Of a stretch of 64,000 nucleotides of DNA, positions 13,015 to 25,269 are shown piece after piece. The notes beneath the pieces are model-generated. The model saw only the letters and a list, made by a program, of their open reading frames with translations, searched no databases and was not told the DNA's origin. The position numbers and the translations under genes were made by a program. This stretch comes from Nothopassalora personata (lineage: Eukaryota; Ascomycota; Dothideomycetes; Mycosphaerellales; Mycosphaerellaceae). Position 1 is the stretch's first letter, and each line of letters starts with the position of its first letter. The stretch is taken from positions 1,116,001 to 1,180,000 of the forward strand of contig CM066287.1 of the NCBI GenBank assembly GCA_033816765.1, read 5' to 3'.

Positions 13015-13560
13015 CAATAATAAGGATAAGGGGAAACTTATAAAATTATATCTCTTACGATACCGAGATAAAGAAATGGATCGCATTATTAATAAAATTA
13101 ATAGACGACTAAACCGCGGGAGATACACTAACGGTCGCGCCCGCGGTAGGATAATTAATATCCTTAATCTCTCTAGAAGCCTCTATCTTAGCCTCGAGGT
13201 ACTACGCCTTCTTCCGCGAGCGCTCCTCCGCCTAACGGAGTATTGCCTTATCCCGTATTAACCGCGCTAGGACCTTAGTAAGTGCCTCCTCGTCCTTTTC
13301 GACCTTCTTCCGATATTCTTCGTAAGTCCTATCGAGAGACTCCTAAGAAAGATTTACGCATTTACGACCGCGGTAGACGTACTCGGAATAACGGAGTCAA
13401 AAGTTACTACCTATTACGATATAGGAAAGGCCGTTTAAGAAACAATAGTTATAAGTAAAGTCGACGGGACGCCCGTATTCGTTAATTTCCTTTATAAGAC
13501 GAAGCCAATTTTTAGAAGAAGAAGAAGATATTATTAGCCGCGCGAGAAGAGGGGACTATA
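13015..13560 (-). pseudogene. Antisense Cys-rich/coiled-coil gene relic of module G, left arm
   Basis: Mirror of 63051-63596. Read on the minus strand from the RIP-altered start near 13525, it encodes a run of Cys or Cys-derived Tyr positions followed by a Glu/Lys/Arg-rich coiled coil. It corresponds in position and layout to the intact antisense gene at 25345-25884. Four or more RIP stops interrupt it. Confidence 0.6.
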
Positions 13561-13610
13561 TAATATCTTATATAAGCTTCGAGACAAAGCTAGACTAGAA
13601 AGGGGGATAG

Positions 13611-14013
13611 TATTACGGTTCGGTCTAGACTATATAACTATAGCCGACTATTAGACGCGGATAATTACGTACGCTATACGCAATTACTCGCTTACTAGCG
13701 ACTTGGTAATCTACAATTACTTACTTACTAGCAACTTAGTAATCTACAATTACTTGCTTACTAGCGACTTAGTAATCTACGAGTACTCGCTTCCTAGTAA
13801 CTTAGTAATCTATAAGCATAGCAATACTATCTTCTTTATATTTAGGAACGCTAAGAATCCCCTATAGTTTTAAAGCGTTTAACTTACTATTCAATATTAC
13901 TATTTAGAATATACTATAACCTAACCTCTACTATATTGTTTCTTAAGTCTTTATAAGACTAAGACAACTACTACTTTATTACTCTCCCTCGACGTCTTAT
14001 CGGCCCGAGAACA
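13611..14013 (+). repeat. 3' LTR of subfamily G, left arm
   Basis: Begins TATTACGG (TGTTACGG with one RIP change) after a purine tract AGAAAGGGGGATAG, and ends GAGAACA. It shares the TATTTAGGAACGC block and GCGTTTAA with the A-family LTRs, but U3 and U5 differ. U3 holds several near-copies of an ACTTAGTAATCTAC motif between about 13700 and 13810. The mirror copy is 62598-63000. Confidence 0.75.
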
Positions 14014-15354
14014 AACCTAATTAAGCTTATCTTCTTAACTTATAATATTATTAGGTTATACTAAACCTAACAATCTAACTCTAAAGAGTAAAGTATATTA
14101 CAAAGGAGGAGGGTAGTCTCTTAACTAAGATAGTTCTTTATAACCTATTCTAATTCTCCTTTAGTTATAAGGAATCCTTACCTAACGGCCTATAAGAAGT
14201 ATATAGGCCTAAGTCTTAGCCTAACATTTTAAAGGTCTATAAGATTATTGTAGATATAGAAGGATATACCTATATTATAGACTTTGTCTATTAATATTAG
14301 GTTTAATATAGTAGCTACTACCCTTCCTATATATACTAGTTATATAACTATAATAGCTACTCTAGACCTCCTATATAGTTATCTCTAGTCGCTATTACTA
14401 TTAGAGCTATACTCCTAATTAGATAATATGTCTAACTAGTTATTAATTGCTATAGTAATCCTCTTCCTAGAGGACTTACTACCCTTTACCTTCTTTACCC
14501 TATCCTTTAGGGTCTCTCTACCCTTCTTAGACTTATTCCTAGGATTCTTCTCTAGATGCTACTTATAGTAGTTTGCATTAGTGTACTTATATAAGTACTA
14601 TATGTACTACTTATTATTATTCTTACTTAAGAATGCTCTAATAAAGCTATTACTAGGCTTATAGGTAGTAGGCACTTACTTCTTCCTAAGAGTTATAAAT
14701 ATTCTCTCTAGGGTAGTTAATTCTAGGGGATTGTTATGTCTCTATGTCCTAAGCTATTTAATATAGTTTAGGCCTTTAATAAAGTATAGTCTATAGATAC
14801 TATCTAGGAGGACAAATAAGGATTTAAGTAGTAACGTATTATTAACTAGGGAGGATCTAATAAATTGCTCTATAGTAGTCTTATAGTTATATACCCAAGC
14901 TTAAAAGTCTTTATAGTACTTTAATATATTAGGTCTTGCACTATCTAACTTAATATACCTAACTGCCTTTAGAGTATTATATAGATTAATTATAATAACT
15001 AGCTTATATATTGCCTTAATTAAATTATATAATTCCTTAGCTAACTTGTCTATATCTCTAAAGTTTAGCCTTAGGGTAGAGTCTAATCTAGCTATAATAA
15101 TACTAAAAGATTATATATCCTCTTTCTTCTATCGCTTATAGGCAGCTTTATATCCTATACTACTAGTAATGTCCTAAGGAGATTTATTCTAGGTAGTAGT
15201 CTTATTCTAGGCATTCTTAGTCGTATCTTAGGGTTGTTTATAAGCTGCCCTATTTAGAGCATGCTTTAGATTAACCTAGTCTAGGTTATAGATAATATAT
15301 CTAACTAGATCCTTCTCTAGTAGTACGCTAATTAGTATAGATTTCTATACCTAT
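14014..15354 (-). pseudogene. Copia-like gag/protease relic H, left arm
   Basis: Mirror of 61257-62597. Read on the minus strand it gives a gag-like helical region, then a Cys/His segment near 14560 followed by a basic stretch. After that comes a protease-like region with a YNI.ISFYIYNN core, where a retroviral-type Asp-Ser-Gly would be expected. The order gag, zinc knuckle, protease suggests Ty1/copia, but the catalytic residues are lost. G interrupts it at one end and the D LTR at the other. Confidence 0.5.
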
Positions 15355-15514
15355 GTAAGGGCACTTACTTAGGTAGTACGAAGTTGTTAGACAAGGTATC
15401 TAAGAGGAGCGCGAGGTACGCGAAGTAGATATATAAGCCGAGGCACGCGGGTCGGCCCGGGCCCGGTCACGTGACGCGCCACGTTTACTCGTCGTGCGGC
15501 TATAGGCCGTTACA
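15355..15514 (-). repeat. 3' LTR of relic D', left arm
   Basis: 160 bp. On the minus strand it begins TGTAACGG and ends CCCTTACA, and is preceded by a polypurine tract AAAGGGGGGGTAG (15515-15527). It contains TATATAT and the R-start candidate GTCTAACAA. It is identical to 61097-61256 in reverse orientation. Confidence 0.85.
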
Positions 15515-15530
15515 CTACCCCCCCTTTAAA

Positions 15531-18500
15531 ACGGTTACTCCGGTGCACCGTATCATCCATTAACTTACTATAGGCATGTTTAAATGCCTCATTATCCTCT
15601 ACATCCGTATCGTCGTCTATTATGTCGTCGGTCATCGGTTACCTTCGTTAGCGCCATGCCTAGCGGGTTATTATCTTTATGCGAGCCGTTATCTTCTACT
15701 AGAAGCGCTACAGGCCCCTACGAGAGGATGTACTTACGTGGCCCTCCTACAGTTACTAGGTTAGACGTAATTATCGTAGCGCTAAGGGCGCCCGCGTCGT
15801 TAGATAGTGCTTCCTTATTTATAATCTATCCTAGCGGTAGTGTAAAGCCGGCTAGTCTAGGGGCCGTAGGGTAGTTATAATAGAAGTCGGCGACAGAGGC
15901 GGCTACTGTTACAATTATAGTCTCTACGGGCTCCTAAGTTAGCTTATTATTACCTACCTACTTCACGTAGTACTTATATATCGGGACTTTTCCTCTAGCT
16001 AGTGCACGGCTAGGCGGTAAGGATCTATACGAATCTACGACCTTCTCTACATGCTACTCCTAGTATAATCTATCTTCGTCTTCTACCTCGATTAGCGGAG
16101 GCGGAGGGACGACTTGTCCTATTACTAGATTATAACCTACTCGTAGGTAGTTAGCGTAGAAGCCGTCATATAGGTTACTTAGGGAGTCTAGTAGTGCGAC
16201 TCGGTACGTGTCGTATAGTAGTACTTCCTTAATTAGGTACGGACCCGTATACTTATAGTCTAGTTTCTTAGATAGTCGTATAGTGTGCTAGTTCTTCGTG
16301 CTAATGTGCACTATATCGCCTACCTTATATACTAGGGCAATCGTTCTTCGACGGTTAGCGTATTTAGCTTAAGTATCCTACGCTATCTATATTACGTCCC
16401 GGAGCTAACCGCGAAGTTCATTTATCTTAGCTCTAAACGCTATAGCTAATTGCGCATCTAGGCGTTGCTTATGTAGTATAAGCTCGAGAGGCAATGTTAC
16501 TTCTACATCTAAGTACCTTAGGTTCTTACTAATAGTAGCTATAAATAGGGAGAAACTAGTAGTCTCCGAGACGTGGTTATTAGCGGTAAACTCTACTAGG
16601 GGAAGCTAGTCCGGCTAGTCGTCTTACGCGTAATTAATATATATGCGTAGGTACTTTTCTATAGCCTTATTCGTAATCTTACTTTACCCGTCTATTTAAG
16701 GGTGGTAGCCCGTTAATAGTTTACGGGTAATCTTAAGTAGCTAATACAATCGCTTCTAGAATACGGACAACTATTAGGGTCCCCTGTCCGTAACTATTAA
16801 CTTAGGAAGACCGTATCGGCTAAAGACGTACTTAAGGTAAATGAAGGCGATGTACTCGGCTATTATGTTTAGGACTGGGATAAGGTGTCGTTCCTTACTT
16901 AGGCGGTCGGTTACTATTAGTATGTTCTTATACTTCTACCCGTCGGTATTGTAGAGTCCTTCCGGTAGGTCGATAACGAAGTCTATTACGATATCGTCCT
17001 ATGTGTCGAAGGGTACTAGGAGCGGTACTAACAATCTATGCTCGGCATCTTATACGGGGTTCACATTCGTATACGTGGAGCAGCCCTTACAATAGGATCG
17101 TATAAGGCGAGTAAGTCCCGGCTAGGTATAGTATCGTTTTACTAGAGTGTTAGTTTTCGTCTTACCTACGTAGCCTACTACTAGTATATCGTGAAAGTGC
17201 TTTACGATACGTGTATGCACGTCGTTATCCTCGTCGTCTTTAGCTAGTTCGGGCACATATAGACTATACCTACCTTCTCTATTCTTTAGGTAGATTATAC
17301 CGTCGATAGCTATAGTATACTTCGAGTTAATCTTCTACCAATGTAGTATCTTAACTTTCTCTCCTACGTCTAGCTAGCGTAGTGCTTCTTATAGTTCTTC
17401 CTAATCGTAGAGCTTTCTAATGTCTCGTTACAGGTCCTCGTCTACGACGCCTATAACTTCTAATGTAGCTAGTTATAGGATCCTACTTACGGAGAGGTTA
17501 GGTATAAAGAGATTAGGTCCTAGTAGGACGCGATACTGCTACGCATGCCTCGGATCGTCTATAGTCTTCTCGATCGCGTCTTACGAGCGTCTTATAAGGC
17601 TGTCCGGCTTACCTCCTTAAACACCTAGTCGGTAGATAATCTTAAAATGAAACTAAGAAAGGAATTCCGCCTAGCGTGCCTGTCGTCGGTTTAACTCCTT
17701 CGTCGTTATAAAGTACTCGAGGTTCTTATAATCTAAGTAGACTAGCATAGGCTTACCGCTTAGGTCTACGAGGAAGTTCTTACAATCGCTACCTATACAG
17801 TCCTTATTATTAATGTCGCTAGCTACGAGTTCCGGTCGCTATTCCTTAAAGGCTTTAACGATAGCTAGTAGCTCCTTATTATAGATGTCGTAGTTGCATT
17901 CCTATAGTGACATTTTCTTAGATAGGTAGGCTACTAGTCGTAGTACTCCGTTATAGCGTTATAATAGGACGGCCGTAGTAATAAAGTCTAAAGTATCGGT
18001 CTTAAGGATAGTTTCTAAGCTATGCTAAAATACTGCTAATACTTCCCCTTCCGCATCCGTGAAGGCTTTCTTAAGTCCCTCGAATGCGGCTTAGTAATTA
18101 GGTGTCTACTCCTATAGAACATCCTTCTTAGTTAGTCGGGTTAGCGGTAGCGTTATCTTACTATAGTTCTTAATGAAGCGCCTATAGAAGCCGGCAAATC
18201 CATTAAACGCTAGGACATCTATAACATTACGAGGAGTTTCCCATTCTTGCACTGCCCTTACCTTCTCTAGGCATATAGAGATTCTATCTTTACCGATAAT
18301 AAGACCTAGGTACTTAGTAGATTAGGTATAGAATTTATACTTCTTAATATCTAGTTATAGCCCGGCGTCCCTACATCTACTAAGTACTTTCTTAACATGC
18401 TCGATATGCTCCTCGAGTGTATCGCTAAAGATAAGGATATTATCTAAGTAGGCTAAGGTAAAGTCGTCTAAGAACTCTCTTAAAGTGTTATTAACATAAG

Positions 18501-20120
18501 CTTAAAACGTTCCTAGTGCGTTATATAAGCCGAATAGTATTACTAGGTATTCGAATTAGCTATATCGTATAGTGAAAGCCGTTATCCACTCGTGTCCTTT
18601 TACAATGCGAATACGATTAAATACCGTAATTACATCTAGCTTCGTGAACTACTTCTTACCCGCGATCCGGTTTAGAGTATCCTACATTAGCGGAATAGGG
18701 TACCTTAACTTAATAGTTAAGGCGTTAAGTGCTCTATAGTCGACGCACACCCTTAGTTCGCTACTAGGCTTTTTTATAATAAGGTATAGTAATATAGCAT
18801 CGGCTCGGCCTTTATTCTTACGGATCTTACCTTATGCGATTTGTTCGTCGGTCTAGTGCTTAATGATCTTATCTTCCTATTTCGATATACGGTACGGCCT
18901 CTTAAACGGTAGTGTTACACCGGGCTTAAGCTTAATTTTATAGTCGATACTAGGTCGATACGGTAGTAGCTCCTCTAATGCTTTCTTAGAGAAGTAGTCC
19001 GCATATTTATAATAGGTCGGCAGTAAGTAGTCCTTAGGATCGATCTCTTAGTTATTAACTTTTATGAACTTGTTAATATCTACCTATATATAAATCTTAC
19101 ATAAACGTAGGGTTAGAGCTACGCGTTCTAAAGCTAGTATAAAAGCCGCGGCGCGTGCGTCTAGTCTTAAGATCGTCTTATCGTTAGAAAGCATCTTATA
19201 GCTACCTCCTACGACGGTTCTTATATTATACGTAGTTATAGTATACGTAGCTAACTAGTCGCTAGACCGGTACTGTTCGGCCTTAGGGTCGTAAACGTAT
19301 ATTAAGTGGACTTGTGCGCCTTTCTACTTAGCGAGTCGGACGAAGTAGTCTACATTAACTTCTTTAATGTTAATAGGCTTCTTCGGCTTAAGGTCCTCTA
19401 CTTCTTAAGCTACGGCTTTAGCTACTACCGCCGATATAGCTACCTTAGCCTCCTTAGCTTCGAGTCTCTTAGCGGCTCGACGCACCTTACCTAGACCGCG
19501 CAAAGTTATACGCTTAATAGTGTCTTCGCCGTCGGCTAGTAGGGGTAAGCGTATATAGTGCTAAGTAACGTCGCCTTTATTATCTTCTTCTACTATTACC
19601 GAACGGTACTTAGACGGGAGCTCCTTATGTATTTAGAACGTAAGGACTAGGTTTTAGTCCTAATCGTTCACCGATTGTACCTACGCTAGCTCTCCTACGG
19701 GTAAATAGTGTTCCTTATAGTGTTACGAGTCGAGTGTCATTATACCGGACTTATAATGCAGTCCTAGTTAGTACTTATTATACTACGGTCTCCCTAAGAC
19801 GATGTTATATTCGAGGTTAGTAAGCTAGGCATTAATTACTTCGGAGTGCCTATCGATCTCTAGGGTAAGCTCCGTACGGTATTTAATTAGCTCCTTAGCT
19901 ATAGATATATTAGCTAGGCCTAATGCTAGCGGGCTGTCTAGCTTAGTTAATAGGAGTTCGTTCTTACGCGTATATACGATGTTAACGTAATTAGAGTTAG
20001 CTCCATTATTAAGGAATGAGAATGTATACTTTCTATTAGCCGTGTAGGGTATTACTAGATATAAACCTATAATAGGGTTATGTTCTATATGCACTATCCG
20101 TAGGGAATGGGATAACATCT
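15531..20120 (-). pseudogene. pol: RIP-degraded pol of D', left arm
   Basis: Mirror of 56491-61080. Minus-strand order: protease (19825-20118, LNNGANSNYVN where Asp-Ser-Gly-Ala is expected), RT with YLDNILIF near 18440, RNase H, integrase zinc finger and core with a VTDRGP block near 16795, and a C-terminal domain ending near the polypurine tract. It is disabled by many RIP stops. Confidence 0.8.
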
Positions 20121-22473
20121 TTAAGCCTTCTTAGCTCCTTTCCGTTAACATGTTCGTATCTAGTCTACTAGTTATTACGCTTAACGAGTAGACTATACTT
20201 TTTCCGACTATGTTGGGCGCGGTAGCATCTAGTAGGCCTAGAGCTCACACTTCTTATCGGTTAGCTTATAACCTAGCTTACGGCATTTCTTATATAGTCT
20301 CTCCTTTATGTAACGCTCCGTCTCGGCGTCGTTAAGAAGTGGGAGGTTCTTAAACTCGGCCGGACGAGAGTCCTATAGTAGACGGTCGACCTTACGGCGG
20401 TTGTTAGAACTACCTCCGCCCGAGCCGGCTCCTACTAGAGTAGTGCCGTTAGGCTTATCGTCCTTCTTAGCTATGGACTTCTTCTTATTTAGGTAAAGAG
20501 TCTCGGCGACCTTAAAGTCTTCCTCTACCTTAAAGAGTGCATTAACTACCTCGCTTAGGGACCGGGGGTTAGCCTACTAGTAGCGCACGAGGTAGCGGTA
20601 GTTAAGCTTACGTATAAGGTTATCTATAGCGTCTTTACCGGTTATACGTATAAGATTAGCGTAGCGGCGCTACTCGCGGTAGAGTTCGGCGAAGGAATCC
20701 TTAGACTAGTCGTCGGACTGCTTAAGTATAGCTATACGATCGCGAGTACGGCCGACTAGGTTACGATTACCGTACTACTCGATTAGAGACTTTATTATCT
20801 TATTAACCGAAGAGTAGGGTCTCTCGCTACTACTTATAATGCCGGTAATAGATAGAACCTTCGGGTTAAGTAGCGCCTAGGTACCTCCGTTGGTGTAGTT
20901 AAGGATAAACTTAAGCACCGCATCCTTATCGCGGAAGGTAGTAGCTAAGATCTTAGTCTTAAGCATACTAAGCCACTTCTCTAATGTAGGCCCCTTTAGG
21001 TTACCTTCCTTACTAGTATTACCTTAGAACTTCTACTTCGGTCTATCTACGTTCTTGTCCGTCTTCTAAGGACGGTCTAAGGACTCGTCGATGTCGATAA
21101 TGTCGTTAAAGTTAATCTTAGTTAAAACTTTCTTAGACTTAGACTTCTTAGACTTACGGCGGCGAGTACGGCGATTATCCTTATTAGATAACTCGTCGCT
21201 ACTACTGCTACTACTATTACTAGGGTCTAGATCGTATCTCGGCTTCCTACTCTTACGCTACTTACTAGCCCTATCCTTCTTACTAACCTCTTTACCTAAC
21301 TTATCTAATAAGTCTCTTCTACTCTTACTAGTAGTCGTCCTATAGAGAGCGCCTTCACGCGGCGGACGACGTAAGTATCTTCGTTACGACGAAGAGAAAC
21401 TAAGACTCTCTCTCTCGAAAAATACAAGCCTACTCGACTCGAAACAAGAAAAGACAGGTCGGACGAACCGAACGAACGAGATACGCTCAAAATCTACAAA
21501 CAAGAACTCCGGAACTGCGAGAAGGGAAAGCGACGTACATAGCGTACACGTCGCTCGAACAACGAAGGCGCTGTCTACCTGTCGTCCCGGCAAACCACGT
21601 AAACTGCCGGCTGGAACCAAGAGAGGCGTTTAGGGGCGCAAACCACGTATACTGCACGGCTGGAACCAAGAGAGGCCGAGGGGGGGACGACAGCGAGGCC
21701 ACTGCGACCGAGGAGCTACACTCGAGACCGGAGAACGCGACTGGATTGAAACAGAGGCAACGGGTGTTTCTTGGGATTTTGCTCGGTGCGTACGGGTACG
21801 GCCGGCTTGGCTTTTTAAAACAAGAACGAGACACGGGCGCAAAACTTGTCTCGCCCGGGGCAAGGCACAAACCGCAATTCTCGACAAGACACGACTACCG
21901 GGTACGCGCGTACTACGCCGCAATATATTCGATTTACGGTTCGAATAGCGAGCGTTGCTCGCATCTTTTAAGGAGTTTTTACGTCCGGGGTACGACGGGG
22001 CTTTTCTCCTTCTCTCAAATTTTGGTCTCGTTCTCGAGACCCGTGTTGCATAGTCTTTGACTCAAATAGCACGTTAATGGAATAATCAATCAATACTCTT
22101 ACTAGTACGACCCTTATCCTTAGGTAGAGATAGTTTACGGCCGGCGCGGCGGCGCGAGATAGATCGTGATAGTAAAGATCGGCGGTCCTTACCTCTCTCC
22201 TCTATACGGCTACGCTATCCGGCGGCTTCTAGTTCCTTAGCATGTACGTTACGTAGGGCTTAGAGATCGTGCTCGTGATCTATAACAGCTTCTTCGTAGT
22301 TGTCCACTTTACGTTAAAGCTCCTCGATGCGTACTTCGCGTTCCTTAACCTAGATTATAGCCTACTTAGCCTATGCATAGGACTTCTCGGCGTCTATAGG
22401 GACCGGTAGTGCCTTAAGCGTAGCTAGTTTAATCTAAGCTATGTTAAGATTTTACACGGCGGAATTACGTTTA
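20121..22473 (-). pseudogene. gag: RIP-degraded gag of D', truncated, left arm
   Basis: Mirror of 54137-56490. It holds the Retrotrans_gag-like region (about 20570-21010) and part of an upstream coiled coil. A 761-bp insertion (21333-22093) splits it, and it stops abruptly at 22473, where the duplicated E segment begins. The first kilobase of D, present in the right arm at 53126-54136, is missing here. Confidence 0.75.
21333..22093 (+). mobile_element. Unclassified insertion with 13-bp target duplication, left arm
   Basis: 761 bp that escaped RIP (CpA and TpG are frequent), inserted in the RIP-degraded D' gag. Both flanks carry TACTCTTACTAGT (21320-21332 and 22094-22106), a 13-bp target site duplication. 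One end reads GGAATAATCAATCAA, resembling the short-repeat tail of a non-LTR (LINE/SINE-type) retrotransposon. Inside, an imperfect tandem repeat of about 51 bp carries CGGCTGGAACCAAGAGAGGC twice (near 21607 and 21658). The small ORFs in it show no known domain. It differs from the right-arm copy by a 1-nt indel near 21868. Confidence 0.65.
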
Positions 22474-23475
22474 AAGCAATCCTAATAAGTAAGCTAAATA
22501 GTTGCTAGGCGTTAGAGCCTTGCTAGGTTCCTATAGATACGTCGTGTCTTCCTATAGATACGTCGTGTCTTCCTATAGATACGTCGTGTCGTAGTCGTAT
22601 CCGTTTTCCTTACTATAGCTATTTACCGGTCCCGGGACCGGTAAATCAAAGTCCGAGGTTTCTCCGAGATAGTACGAGAACCTTACTAATTTTATTAAAT
22701 CCGGCTTTAGTAAGTCGGTAGGTTAAGCGCCGTAACTCAACCTACCCTTCTATTTCCCGACGCTTTTAATAGTTCTTAAAGGGTCTTACATCTATCCGAG
22801 CTAACTAGGGTAGTAAACATAACACTTTTACCTTTACGGCTAGTAATAGCCCCCTCCTATAAACCATTATCGCAGTTACGGGCAGTAAGCTACACCTTAC
22901 GGGCCTACGGACGTCCTAGGATTGTTAGTAAGTTTAGATCCGAAGAGATGAACACGTCTACCTAGTAGTAAACCCTAAATACCTAAACATCTAAATTGCC
23001 TATAACACCTTTAAACTGGGCCCGCCCTCTAGCACCTCGAAAAGTAAGCTAAGTACTCGATATTACTAGTAACCTAAACCTATAAGCGTTACTCTAGCCG
23101 ATAATATTCACCTCGGAACCCTTATTAATTAGGCACCTAATCTAGTTCTTATTTATCCTAAACTCCGCTACTACCTAAGGACTAGGGACTATAGTAAAGT
23201 TGTTAAGGACACTAGAAAGACCGATTTTCTTAACGTCCTTATATAGCTTAGTAGTAGGGACCGCACCCTTAGAGTAAAGCATAGTTAAATATACTCCGAC
23301 ATACTAGGCCTAACTATCTTCGCGGAAGACCTCCTTATTATACTTAGGTTCATCTTTATAGGTAACTACTTATCTAGTGCGAACCTTAGGGTCCTTTCCT
23401 ATAAGACGTCGTACTATAGCGAGCTTCTCCTAAAGAGCGGGAGTGTTAGTAACGCGACCGAAGAGGGTAGCTTCG
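22474..23475. repeat. Direct repeat of element E, right copy
   Basis: Copy of 5453-6454 with scattered substitutions. It includes the 21-bp triple repeat (22528-22590) and the 26-bp palindrome (22621-22646). It is joined on the left to the truncated D' gag and on the right to the 5' LTR of C. Confidence 0.85.
22621..22646. repeat. 26-bp perfect palindrome, copy 3
   Basis: Identical to the copies at 1739-1764 and 5600-5625, here within the duplicated E segment. Confidence 0.85.
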
Positions 23476-23852
23476 TGTTACGGTCTAAGCGCGATAGGCC
23501 TAAGGCTCCCCCGTACTAGTACGTATCGACATTGGGATCCGTGTCTCGTAATATAGATCCCCTATACGGAGGATCTATCGCTCTCTCGATAGACACTATA
23601 GACCCTTTAGATCTATAGGATCTGTAGATAGACACTATAGATCTAGATGATGTATTTCTTTATATTTAGGAACGCTAAGAAACCCTTATAGTTCTAATGC
23701 GTTTAACTTATGTTACTATCTTACTAATTGGAATATAACTCTTATTCTAATTATTTATCTTCGCTTAGCTTACTTTAGCCTCTCTAGAGAATACCGCTAC
23801 GTGACTTGACTTATCTCTCCTTTAAGACTAGCCCTAGAACGAGACAATAACA
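23476..23852 (+). repeat. 5' LTR of A-family relic C
   Basis: 377 bp, TGTTACGG...AATAACA, the same length as its partner at 52749-53125. It contains GCGTTTAA, complementary to TTAAACGC located 2 nt after the LTR (23855-23862). The U3 half differs from A, F and G. The left flank is CTTCG, but the right-hand LTR is followed by CGTAC, so the expected 5-bp duplication is missing. Confidence 0.85.
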
Positions 23853-23959
23853 CTTTAAACGCCCTTAGGATAAGCGCTAGAACGCTAGCCCATTTACCTA
23901 ACCTAGGTCCGGATATCGGTCCGTCCGACGCGCTCTTACCTTAGCTCTTAGTAACTTAA

Positions 23960-24911
23960 TCTTTCTTAGCGATATAGTCCCTATAGCTCTTAAATATTAT
24001 CTTACAGTAAATACTGTATTGTTCGCACGTACTATAGGTACTAACACTAGCCGTAGGTTACTAGACGACACGTTATTTAGGCTCTAGAGCGCCTTCGAAT
24101 ACACTAACTAGTCTAACAGCCTTATTACGAAGAAGCATAAGGTAGACCGTAAAGCAGTCGGTCGAATACGACTTAGCCTTAAGTTATTCGGTTAGCCGTA
24201 TCTACCGGACTCTATTAAGAAGGGTAAGTTATCGATCCTATCGCATTACTAGTAGTTATAGCTGCTCGAATATGTCTAGCTTATACCTAACGCGTACCTC
24301 GATAAGATAGCCTAGTAGGTGTTTAATAACCTCGGAGAGGTAGTGTTAGATCGTACGATATCTAAGTACCTTTATAAGCACGGTTAGAGTCGCAAGTAGG
24401 CGCGTAGGGTCGCTAGTAAGCAACACGCTAGGTTACGGTAGCTATAGTAGACGAAGAAGGCGTATTAGTAACCGGATAATGTCGTGTTTATCGACGAGAG
24501 CGCGAGCAACTCACGTAACGGATAGCGACGATATTCGTAGAGTCTAATTAACTACCCTACCGACACGAAGTCGCTAGCGAAGCGCTCTAAGCGGTACTCG
24601 ATCCTACCGGCGTATTCGATCGACGGTTACCTACCGGGTGTCCTTATCGTTTAAGGCGGTGTTACGAAAGAGATGTACGTCGAATAGATAGTCGCGGAGG
24701 TGCTGTCGCGTGTAAAGGCTAGTACAATATTAGTAATGGATAACGCGTCGATTTACTACTCTCTCGAGCTTACTACCGCCGTAGTTACTACTAGATGTTA
24801 TCTTAAATACCTTCCGCTATACTTACCGGACTTCAACCTAATCGAGAACTCGTTTAACGTACTTAAGAACTGGATTAAGCGACATAGAGCCGAGGCGGCG
24901 GACTACCCTAA
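23960..24911 (+). pseudogene. Tc1-type DDE transposase relic, main part
   Basis: The damaged plus-strand frame shows a helix-turn-helix region near 24240-24440 and the first catalytic Asp in FIDESASN (24488-24511). The second is in VMDNASIYYS (near 24736), and the Glu is in LPDFNLIENS (near 24826-24855). This spacing and the PDFNxIE block are typical of the Tc1/mariner superfamily (DDE_3). RIP stops lie upstream. The open C-terminal part is cut by A at 24911 and resumes at 31854. Confidence 0.85.
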
Positions 24912-25269
24912 TGTTATTGTCTCGTTCCAGGGCTAGTCTCAAAGAGAGATAAGTCAAGTCACGTGGCGGGATTATTCTTTGGAGAGGCTGAAGCAAGCTG
25001 AGCGAAGATGAATAATTGGAATAAGAGTTGTATTCCAATCAGTGAGATAGTAACATGAGTTGAACGCATTAGAACCATAAGGGTTTCTAGCGTTCCTAAA
25101 TACAAAGGAGATTCGTAGATCTCGGTGATCAGTCTGATCAGTCTGAGCATGAGCAGTCTGATCGCTCCAAGTCTGAGCGCTCAGGCAGGATGAGTCACGT
25201 GTTCGTCTTTGAGTCACGTGTTCGTCTTGTCATTATGATTCCAGGGTCCATGGGAATCATTCCGTAACA
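24912..25269 (-). repeat. 3' LTR of A
   Basis: 358 bp. In element orientation it begins TGTTACGG and ends CAATAACA. U3 holds two tandem copies of a unit with ACACGTGACTC (near 25191-25229) and several GATCAGTCTGA-type repeats (25125-25162). Confidence 0.95.

Larger units (their letters stand above)
12611..22473 (+). repeat. Left arm of a ~9.86-kb inverted repeat
   Basis: Matches the reverse complement of 54137-64000. Paired coordinates sum to 76611 outside position 21868 and 76610 inside it, so only one 1-nt indel was found in the stretches compared. The arms hold the same RIP mutations. The outer end lies beyond the window because the right arm is cut at 64000. Confidence 0.9.

Noticed and set aside
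21384..22060. Several overlapping ORFs of 78-145 codons in the 761-bp insert (both arms)
   Set aside because: They overlap on both strands, have low-complexity Ser/Arg/Pro content and no domain. They reflect high GC and lack of RIP stops rather than genes.
24838..25217. Small minus-strand ORFs in and around the 3' LTR of A
   Set aside because: The same frames recur in the 5' LTR (31538-31796) and are simply LTR sequence with no start context or domain.
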